Shown: positions 56,273 to 64,000 of the stretch, piece after piece | Position numbering within the stretch: position 1 is the stretch's first letter | How the letters are laid out: every line of letters begins with the position of its first letter | Source of the DNA: Euptelea pleiosperma | Lineage: Eukaryota; Streptophyta; Magnoliopsida; Ranunculales; Eupteleaceae | Assembly (NCBI GenBank): GCA_035048495.1 | Contig: CM068543.1 | Coordinates: 22,309,751 to 22,373,750, forward strand | Direction: 5' to 3' | Length of the DNA stretch: 64,000 nt | Translations under genes and position numbers: made by a program | Notes under the pieces: generated by a model | What the model was told of the DNA's origin: nothing | The model's database searches: none | What the model saw: the letters and a program-made list of their open reading frames with translations, nothing else

Positions 56273-56669
56273 GGCTTAAGCTCCGGTTACCGCCCTAGAA
56301 TGACAGGCTCCGGTTACAAGACACAACATGAGCCACGTGGCACACTCGTTAGAGGACTCCGACCTTATGGATGTTTGTCCATTCCCTAAGTGGACCTACA
56401 AACCAAAAATCAGCTTGATTAATGATTTATAGGCATTGGATTGGACTTATTTTCATGGGTTGATCTCAACTGTGGGAATATGAGCAGTATTTGAAGTACC
56501 AAGACCAATGTGTAGAAATCACTAATCAGGTTGATTTTTGGTTTGCAAGTCCGCTAGGGATTGTCCAAACATCCATACGGTTAGAGTCATCTAAAAGTGT
56601 GCCACGTGGCTCATATTATGTCTTGTAACTGGAGCTTGTCATTTTAGGGTGGTAATTGGAGCCCGACCC
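56273..56669. mobile_element. Palindromic MITE with 9-bp target duplication
   Basis: 397 bp flanked by the perfect 9-bp duplication attttataa (56264-56272 and 56670-56678). Ends GGCTTAAGCTCCGGTTACC and, read from the right, GGGTCGGGCTCCAATTACC, matching those of the element at 44784-45169. Arms share cacgtggcacact, ccaaaaatcagc and the central tcatgggttgatc. Confidence 0.9.
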
Positions 56670-56874
56670 ATTTTATAATCTCACCCCAAATCACACCCTA
56701 ACTTCAGTGTAGGACTCCCTAAAATAGGGTGGACCTTGGGGTAGGGTTGGCAATGGATTTTTAAGTTTTCCACCCTATTTTAGGGAAGGGAAGAGACTTT
56801 AGGGTAGGGTTGGAGATGCTATAATAAGAGTTGTGATGTAACAAGGTAAACTCGACGCCTTTTGGCGAAGTATT

Positions 56875-57180
56875 TTTGTTACTCACCACTGCCATCTGAG
56901 CCCACTGACTGCATGAATGCTTTGTCCACCCCGTAGTAGACATTCATACCAAAAATCAGCTTGTTTGATGATTTTTAGCCATTAGTTTTAGTAGCCATAA
57001 ATTGGTTGAATCCAACATCTAGAATAATCACGCATAAAATGTACTAAATTCTAAAGGGCCATATATTACCAATTAGGGTGGTTTTTCATGTGTACATCCA
57101 CCAAGGGATTAGCTTAACATCCATGTGGTCAGCGGACTCAGAGGGAAGTCGTGAGTAATGAAAATCACTATACCTAATAC
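56875..57180. mobile_element. Palindromic MITE (ttactcac-end subfamily), copy 2
   Basis: Left end tatttttgttactcacca (56888) and right end cgtgagtaatgaaaatcacta (57152), with the interior matching 31995-32275 (atcagcttgtttgatgattt, ttggttgaatccaacat, ccaccaagggat). Possible but imperfect flanking duplication around tttggcg. Confidence 0.65.
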
Positions 57181-57344
57181 CTTTGGCGTTAGGTCTACCT
57201 TATTACATATTTCTCCTTCTAATGAAACGTGATCAAGTGGTAAGATGATCATGGTGCGTACAATGTTTTTTCTAAAAAAAAAAACATTATAGCGGCCCAA
57301 CCCCTTATTTAGAAAATAATGCCTACAATTGAAAAAAAAGGGAC

Positions 57345-57780
57345 TTGGCGTTTTAAAACTCAACTCGACTCGACTCAGAAGTCTATTGAGTTGAGTCAAC
57401 TAGATGATTCGCAAGTTGACTTAGGCGAGTCACTAAATTAATTATTAAATATATAAGATAATAATTAATAAAATAGTTAAAAAGCATAAAAAAGATAAAA
57501 GTTGCTAAAAATATTTAGAGAAATATTTTGGCCATAATATTTCTCAGTTAGGGATTTGAAATGAGAAAAAATTTAATATAATACCTTTTACTTATTTTAG
57601 TAAATTTGTGATTTTTTAACCCGCAAGTCAACTCGACTGAGTGGGCTGAGTTTGTGAGTCGACTCGGCGAGCCATTACAGATCGAGTACTAAGTCAAGTC
57701 TACTCGAGAAAAGATTGAGATGAGAGTCAACTTGACCGAATTCCAGGTCGACTCAATAAATTTTAAATCCTTGCTTAGCA
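57345..57780. repeat. gagtcgactcg-rich MITE-like repeat
   Basis: Left end ttttaaaactcaactcgactcgactc; right end (inverted) gatttaaaatttattgagtcgacct. Interior repeats of gactcgactgag/gagtcgactcg words. The same word structure is common in plant hAT MITEs, but I found no duplication. Flanks on both sides resemble each other (tatttagaaaataatg / tatttaggaaataatg), suggesting it is nested in another repeat. Confidence 0.5.
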
Positions 57781-58465
57781 TTATAATGGCTGTTATTTCT
57801 TAATGATATTATAATAATAACTCTCCAACCCTGTTACATTATTTAGGAAATAATGTCCAAAACTGAAAAAAGGGGCGTAGCATTATAACAACCATTGTAA
57901 CAGAAATAACAATCGTGATTTTACTGTTATCGAGATTGTTTAAAATAAAATAAAAATATTAAATTTTTTTTGGGCACAGATATAACTGTTATGATCTGTT
58001 ATAACGAACACATGATGATAATGTTAACGTTATAACGAACACATTGATAATGCTAAAGTTACTCTTGGCCAGCATTTGAGTATTTATATGTGTGAATTAT
58101 ATAAACTAATGTTTAGTGATTAAAGTGCGATAATTAGCTAAATTAACAGACAACCAAAGACGAGATTAACTTTTTGTTTATGTAAAGTGGATATTGGTGT
58201 TAGAATGCATTAAAGGGGAACACTCCATTATTACTCTCAATTATCTCTCTACCTACAACCCTACTCAGTGAGGCCAAAATGGTAGTCATCATTCATTTTC
58301 TTTTTGGTCGTTAGCTTGCATGGGCCATCCCCTACCTACCTCTCCTTCTTTTTCAATTATTTATCCAACTTTCCCAGTGTTTCCTTGTTGAGCTGTGATT
58401 CTATAAAGTAAGTATTTTGTCTTACAAGGTAAGTCCTTCAACCCAAGGTTTAAAGCAATGGAAAG
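57781..58465. other. Intergenic, no gene seen
   Basis: AT-rich and contains ttataacgg/cattataac words related to the hAT MITEs at 53.6 and 54.8 kb, in degraded form. Nothing coding. Confidence 0.5.
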
Positions 58466-58734
58466 TTGGGTGTGGGTGCCGTATTTTCCAGTAAGTCAAA
58501 TATTGACACGTGTCACTGGCTTGGCACGTACGGTTGTGAAAAGATGACGCGTGTTGATAGATAGCATGCGAGAGTAAATGCGCCGGAGGCATCATCAGGA
58601 GCCATAAACTGCCCCATCGTGTCACGCAACTTCTATTAATTAGAAGTGCCACGTGTCAGGATGGAATGATCGACATATTGAGGCAATGTTAACAGAACGC
58701 ATTAACGTTTCAGCCTTTAATATGTCGGGAAGCA

Positions 58735-59165
58735 TTCAATCTTGCCCGACATATTTATTGTTAATCTCATTGACGAGATCTATTTCAATCTCATCCCGAC
58801 AAAGTCATATGACTTGTTGGATGCATATATCTCGACAAGGTCAACAGACTTACTTGACAGGATCTATTTCTATCTAATCCCGACGAGGTCAGATGATGTC
58901 AATATACTTACTTGACGGGATCTATTTCAATCTCGTCCCGGCAAGGTCATATGACTTGTTGGATGCATATATCCCAACAAGGTCAACAAACTTACTTGAC
59001 GAGATCTATTTCTATCTAATCCCGGTAAGGTCAGACAAGGTCAACAGACTTACTTGACGGGATCTATTTCTATCTAATCCCGGCAATGTCAGATGGACGG
59101 GATCTATTTCCATCTCATCCCGGCAAGGCCAGATAAGGTCAAATGACTTACGTGGCGGGATCTCT
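58735..59165 (+). repeat. Tandem array inside the solo LTR
   Basis: About eight imperfect units built around gacgggatctatttctatct, aatcccggcaaggtca and gacttactt, with some longer units carrying tatgacttgttggatgcatatat. Unit length varies from about 48 to 95 bp. Confidence 0.85.
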
Positions 59166-59410
59166 TACGTACGAAGTAAGTATTCTGAACACAATCAGTT
59201 TCTTAACTAATGAATATTAGCCACATAGCAGCTAGTTGAACTATCATGATTTCGACATCCCCTTGTCCAAATACCTGACACGAAGGATGCCACCTCAGTG
59301 TCACTTCAGTTATTTCAGGTATAACCGAATCAAGGAAGTCAAGATCTAACCAGAAGATTCTGTTTTATAACAGAATCCATCCGAGTCATCGTTGACTGAT
59401 AACAACTAGA

Positions 59411-59452
59411 CACGTGGAAGGTGAGTCACGCCAGTTCTAAGGGTATAAATAT
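59411..59452 (+). promoter_or_regulatory. G-box and TATA-like box of the solo LTR
   Basis: cacgtg at 59411-59416 and tataaatat at 59444-59452, about 290 bp before the LTR end. Two more CACGTG motifs lie at 58507-58512 and 58650-58655. The arrangement would suit an LTR promoter reading rightward; activity is not shown. Confidence 0.5.
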
Positions 59453-59740
59453 GAGACCCTCATAACTGAGGAAATGATCTTGTTCTCCAGATCCAGATAG
59501 CCTAAACTATGAGACATTTTACTATTTTTGTGAACCCTGTTACCATTCATAAGCTGACTTGAGCGTCGGAGTCTTGTCAACAGGTACAACCATATCTCAT
59601 CTGGAGATCATCCTATCCTTCGCAGAGGAGAAATCAGTTTCATCCTGGAGCATCAGAGTCGTTCGATCATCATCAAAATCCGAATCGTCTGACCTCGAAG
59701 ATTGTGTGGGTTAGATCAGATATTTTTTCCCCACATTGGG

Positions 59741-60405
59741 TATTAAAGCAAACAGGGGCGGAGCCAGATTTTGTTTAAGGGTGGGTAATATTGTACAAAT
59801 TTTGTTCCAAGGTGGGCAAAAGGGTACTTTCAAAAAATAAAAAATTTCCTACTAAACTTTTAACTTTGAGAATGGGCAACACCGCTTGGCTCTACCACTG
59901 AAAGTGAATAAGCGAGAAGAGAAGTAATCCATAAAGGCGAATACTTTAGAATTTAAATGTTTTAAAATAAGTTGAACTAAAATAATATATAGAATGCAAT
60001 TTTTGTAAGGCTGAACATAAAGATGATTGACCAATTAAAGTTGACAACTAGGAGATAGCTCATAGTGATCACTTTATTTACCTTGTATCTATTATTCATA
60101 AGGAATGAGAGATTGAAGAGGATGTTGCCCGTGGAATTAGAGTATGATGGTAAAGTAGAGATGTGCTTCCAAAGTCTGTGATCCCAATCAAAATAAGAAG
60201 AAAATTTTATAAAAGGACAATAAGACCGGTGATGCTTTATGGAGCATAATGTTGGGTAATTAGGAGATATAAATATAAAAAGGCTTTCATGCTTGACTTT
60301 TAAAAAAACTTGACATCTTCAGCACCATCTGTACCATGGTTTCAAGTTTTACCAATTTGAGTTCCGGTCCGTTTGTACCTACAACTAAACCTCTTATATA
60401 CATAC
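59741..60405. other. Intergenic, no gene seen
   Basis: Starts with a gcggagccagattttg-type sequence reminiscent of other dispersed plant repeats (59758). No ORF with recognisable content. Confidence 0.45.
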
Positions 60406-60409
60406 TAGG

Positions 60410-60740
60410 GGGACTCCACATGCGATGCACTCTTAGAGATCACTGTCCATATATGGCTGTTTGGCCCATCCCTATGTGGACTTGCATACCAAAAATTCAT
60501 CCTGATTAGTAATTTATATCCATTGGATTCTTTTCCGTAGTTTATTTTTAACCGTGGATTTTGGGCATTATATTGAAGAAGTCGCACACTATTAGAGACC
60601 GCTGAACGTAAATGGATGTTTGGCCCATCTCTAGGTGGGCCTACATGCAAAAAATGAGCATGATTAGTGATTTCTAAGCATTCGATTGGAGTTGTTTTCA
60701 TGGGTTGATTTAGAACCCCGCAATTTGAGCATCACTATTT
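60410..60740. mobile_element. Two tandem half copies of the palindromic MITE
   Basis: The left-arm sequence (cactcttagagatcactg, tttggcccatccctatgtgg, ccaaaaattcatcctgattagtaattt, ttttaaccgtggattttg) occurs at 60425-60580 and again in the same orientation at 60585-60730. The right arms are missing, so these are two partial copies in direct repeat, not one palindrome. Confidence 0.65.
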
Positions 60741-61218
60741 AGCACGTAACTTGATGTACATTTTGTTGGTATTATTTGCATAAACAACATTAAAATAATA
60801 ATACCACGGATCTAGGATTTGAATTGAACAAAACAATAATATGTAAATAGTGATAAACATATACTTGGATTTGTAAACTCCTCTACAATGGTTGAATGCT
60901 TGTGGATAGATAGTTCTACCCCAATTCTCTTACACTTTAGTGATTGGAGCCTTTATCTCTAGAATAGATGTGTGTGTAGGGAGGGGGAGACTACCACCTA
61001 TATATAGAGAGTAAAAAATGTTTTTTCTCCCATCAAGGAGAATCGATTTCCTAGATGGATATCACCACTGAAGTTATGATATGGTGCATCACGAACCCAT
61101 CATACTTGATATTAGAGTTCACATAGACCACGCATGTGAGTCCCAATATACATCGTCATTATTATTGAACAACGCACAATCCAATTAATTATGTAAAATT
61201 ATACATGTGAGAGATCAT
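60741..61218. other. Intergenic, no gene seen
   Basis: AT-rich; short GT and GA runs near 60970-60990. Nothing recognised. Confidence 0.5.
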
Positions 61219-61464
61219 ATTTAATTAATAAGAAAAATAAGAATAGTAATTTTCCAACACATTTTGGCTAATGACAAAACGACACCAACATGCACATCAC
61301 ATTTAATTAATAAGAAAAATAAGAATAGTAATTTTCCAACACATTTTGGCTAATGACAAAACGACACCAACATGCACATCACATTTAATTAATAAAAAAA
61401 ATAAGAATAGTAATTTTCCAACACATTTTGGCTAATGGCAAAACGACACCAACATGCACATCCA
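61219..61464 (+). repeat. Tandem repeat, 3 x 82 bp
   Basis: Three almost identical units starting atttaattaataagaaaaat at 61219, 61301 and 61383 and ending aacatgcacatc. Only about three substitutions separate them, so the array is recent. No coding content. Confidence 0.95.
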
Positions 61465-61559
61465 TGGACCTTGGACCATGTAATCATTACTCTTTTGATA
61501 ATGGGTATGTAAGGGAACTTTTAAATAACCTTTTTTGTGCAAACATTGAATTTTAACAC

Positions 61560-61860
61560 GAAGTTGATGCCACATGTCACATTCTTAGAGATCGCTGACC
61601 GTATCGATGTTTGGCCCATCCCTAGGTGGACCTACATACTAAACTCATCCTGATTAGTAATTTCTATCTGTTGGATTATAATCTTTTTCGTAGTTTTTTT
61701 TAACCGTGAATTTCGAGCATTATGATCTAAAGATTAAAAATCACTAATCAGGCTGATTTTTGTTGCACAAGTGTACCTAGGGATGAGCTAAACATCCATA
61801 TGGTTAGTGACCTCTAATAGTGTGGCATGTGGCTCATAGTGTGGTCTGTCATCAATGTTG
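61560..61860. mobile_element. Palindromic MITE family member
   Basis: Left arm cattcttagagatcgctgaccg ... tgtttggcccatccctaggtggacc, centre ttttaaccgtgaatttcgagcattat, right arm aatcactaatcaggctgattttt ... acatccatatggttag. About 300 bp. Target duplication not resolved. Confidence 0.75.
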
Positions 61861-62119
61861 ATGATGGACGTTCATCATCAAATGATTTTTCATGGAAGGA
61901 GTTCACGTGAATGCATGCGTTTATAGCCAGTTGAAAAGTAAAAGCAGTGTGATGACAAAAAAGTCTTAAAAAGTAAAAAAAAATGAAAGAAGCAAGATAA
62001 GGGCATTTTTGAAATATTGGGGATTGGGGTGCGTAATGTAAGAAGGGCTTCTCTTGTTAACAAGTAGAATAGATGTTTGTGATAGAGAAAATGTTTGCTT
62101 TCCTTACGTAGACTTCTCC

Positions 62120-62415
62120 CGCTCCAAAAAATGTCACATGGAGCTCATTTTAGGGCCCATTGACCTTATAAATGCTTGGTCCACATATAAAATATTAGCT
62201 TGATCGATGATTTCTAGTAGTTATATATTAGCATCTAAAAATAATGCTCAAATCCAACAACTAAAAAAATACTTTTATAAAACACTAAATTCAACGGCTA
62301 GAAATCACCGATTATACTGATTTTTGATGTGTAGATCCATCAATAAGTGAACCAAACATCCAAGAGGTCAGTGGGCACCAAAGAGTATTCCAACTGACAT
62401 TTTGGGAGGCCGGAG
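62120..62415. mobile_element. Palindromic MITE family member
   Basis: Left arm gagctcattttagggcccattgacc ... atgcttggtccac, right arm gaaatcaccgattatactgatttttgatg ... ccaaacatccaagaggtcagtgggc. Diverged copy close to the one at 46195-46505. Confidence 0.6.
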
Positions 62416-62698
62416 GAGACATCAAACTCGGACTCTTCTGGTCCTGTCAATTTTGATTCCAATTCTTAAAAAGTAATTCCAAAATTGGAGAGAAGTTTAC
62501 TCACTACCATTGGTTAACAAAAATGCTGACCTTCACACAATATGAGCCACATGGCATATTTTTGGAGATTCCTGACTGCATGGAGTTTGGCCCAACCTTA
62601 GATGGACAAACATACCAAAATTGAGCCTGATTAGTGATTTTTAAGTTGGGTTGGCATGAGTTGATTTTTTAATCGTGGAATTTGAGCATCATGGACCA

Positions 62699-63721
62699 TT
62701 TTTTTTTTTGATAAGTCAAAAGCTATATTGTGTAAGGAGATCGAGAAGATCTCAAAGATACAAAATAAAGGGAAGTAAGCAAAAATAAATAAGGTCAACA
62801 CAGAATTTGATCCATCTTAAACACCATGTCACTAAAGAAAACGCCTCTCGACTCTTCAAAGATGCTACCCCAATTATAAAGGGTTGCCTTAATGCTCACT
62901 ATAACCTCTTGAAGTGTACTTTCCTTGCCTTGGAAAATTCTCATATTCCCACATCCTCACATGATTGCTAGCGGCACCATTTTCCAAAGTAGCTTGCCTC
63001 TTGCCGTCAGATGAATTTGAGGTCAACTCTCCAAAACCGCCCCCACCTCCTCCGGGAAGACCCAACTTATATGTATATAGGCTAGAAAGAGCATCCATAC
63101 CTATCTGGCGAACTCACAATGTACAAAAAGATGGTTAGTGTTCTCTCCACAAGCCTTACACATAACACAAAAGTCCACTAAAATCTACTTTCTAATGATC
63201 AAGTTTTCAACGGTAAGAATCTTGTTTAAAGTGGTGAGCCAAGCGAAGAAGCGAATCTTTGACGAGACTTTTGTTTTCCAAAGTTTAAAACACGAAGAGT
63301 TGTTAGGTGATGAGGTTGATGAAATTTCAATGCTTCGTAAAACGTATGGACCGTGAAGTTACCCGTTTTAGAATGAGTCCATACTAGATGGTCCTCCTCC
63401 GAACTAGTGACAATGTACGAATTTAAGTAGTCTAGCAACTAGCCAATTTGTTCTTTCTCCTACTCAAAAGGATTCCTTCAGAGATCTAAATCCCATTTAG
63501 TTCTTGACGGAGAAGTGGTCCAAAAATGATCAACCATTTGACCTTTACGCTGAGAGAGGTAGAACACCCTTGGAAAGGTTTCCTTGAGATAGAGGTCCCC
63601 CACCCACGTATCCTCCCAGAACCTAATTTTGGAACCATCACCTAGGGCTAGTCTAGATCCTTCTAACCCCTTATCCTTCGATTTCAAATACCTTTCTATA
63701 CTCCACAACCGTGCGAAAGTC
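62699..63721 (-). mobile_element. 5'-truncated L1-type LINE, minus strand
   Basis: Minus-strand order: ORF2 C-terminus from 63715, 3' UTR, then ttgacttatc(A)n with the A-tail seen as the T-run at 62701-62712. About 1 kb, so severely 5' truncated. The 3' end sequence ttatc(A)n is the same as in the LINE ending at 20248. Confidence 0.85.
62900..63715 (-). pseudogene. LINE ORF2 C-terminal region
   Basis: Minus-strand frames give MWSIERYLKSKDKGLEGSRLALGDGSKIRFWEDTWVGD and LKETFPRVFYLSQRKGQMVDHF, then WTHSKTGNFTVHTFYEAL and (in another frame) a zf-RVT-like Cys-rich segment (VDFCVMCKACGE). These match the region after RT in plant L1 ORF2 and also the same part of the LINE at about 19260-19760. Frameshifted and without RT or endonuclease, so inert. 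Confidence 0.8.
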
Positions 63722-64000
63722 TATACGGTTTATTTTCATGGGTTGATTTTAACCGTGGGATTGAGCATTATTTGAGGTATAAAGATCCAAAGGTTTGAAA
63801 TCACTAGCCAGGCTGATTTTTGGTTTGTAGGTCCACCTAGGGATTCGCCCAACATCCATACTGGTGGCGTCCTCTAAGAATATGGCACGTGGTTCATATT
63901 GTTGTCTGTGAACAATTTTGTTGACCGGTGGCGGCAAAGTCCTACTCAAAATTTGGCTAACCAAGATTGAGTAAAACTTTGATGACACCGCGATATGAGC

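Larger units (their letters stand above)
58471..59735 (+). repeat. Solo LTR, 1265 bp
   Basis: Begins TGTGGG (58471) and ends CCCACA (59735), perfect short inverted ends, flanked by the 5-bp duplication ttggg (58466-58470 and 59736-59740). No internal domain or second LTR is present, so recombination between two LTRs probably removed the rest. Inside are a tandem array (58735-59165), three CACGTG motifs and a TATA-like box. The parent superfamily cannot be assigned from the LTR alone. Confidence 0.88.
62520..63935. mobile_element. Palindromic MITE split by a LINE
   Basis: The left arm at 62520-62698 (acacaatatgagccacatggcat ... gagcctgattagtgattttt) and right arm at 63722-63930 (ggttgattttaaccgtggg ... 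aggctgatttttggtttgtaggtccacc ... gcacgtggttcatattgt) belong to one family member. The LINE lies between. The central family sequence (catgggttgatttttaaccgtgggatttgagcat) is present on both sides of the LINE. Confidence 0.65.

Noticed and set aside
61219..61464. Possible CRISPR-like array
   Set aside because: Head-to-tail 82-bp units with no distinct spacers in plant nuclear sequence; simple tandem repeat.

Overview
This window is nuclear DNA of a flowering plant. The evidence is two intron-containing plant genes, Ty1/copia elements primed by initiator-tRNA-Met, L1-type LINEs with plant DUF4283-type ORF1, hAT and Mutator-like (MULE) DNA transposons, a plant mobile domain (PMD) gene fragment and dense MITEs. 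I cannot name the lineage more finely. There is no prokaryotic or organellar gene block, CRISPR array or rRNA operon.

Left half (about 1-32 kb): one host gene runs on the minus strand. It encodes an organelle-targeted, bacterial-type (type IA) DNA topoisomerase I. I can place six exons: 31635-31715, 30106-30900, 29576-30021, 28652-29306, 21817-21903 and 6788-6834. They join in frame and carry the Toprim motif and the catalytic-tyrosine exon. The remaining 3' exons must lie left of the window. Its introns are full of transposons. Intron 4 (6.7 kb) holds a complete decayed copia element (22511-28182). Intron 5 (15 kb) holds a minus-strand LTR element (7789 to about 9530) and a LINE ending at 20248. 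A copia element (10591-16831) sits inside that LINE, and a hAT MITE (15711-15989) sits inside the copia. All of these except the LINE and the truncated LTR element have exact target-site duplications (TSDs). Sequence left of exon 6 holds LINE ORF1 remains (about 2200-5940) split by a hAT element (3776-4652).

Middle (32-45 kb): a decayed Mutator-type region holds a MuDR transposase pseudogene (33550-35743), a zinc-finger gene with two split GRF modules (35994-36753) and an antisense PMD pseudogene (37376-39755). Degenerate repeats flank it in opposite orientation. An AT-rich, tandemly duplicated stretch (41.2-44.7 kb) follows.

Right half (45-64 kb): the second host gene (49871-52705, minus) is a complete five-exon ABHD17-like serine hydrolase of 374 residues with visible Ser/Asp/His triad and a repetitive C-terminal tail. 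Around it are about ten copies of one palindromic MITE family (two with 9-bp TSDs), two hAT-type foldback MITEs with 8-bp TSDs, a 1265-bp solo LTR (58471-59735), a 3 x 82-bp tandem repeat and a 5'-truncated minus-strand LINE (about 62699-63721) that split a MITE.

I found no convincing new biological system. The most informative results are the exactly resolved nesting inside a working-looking topoisomerase gene, and the MULE/GRF/PMD cluster.
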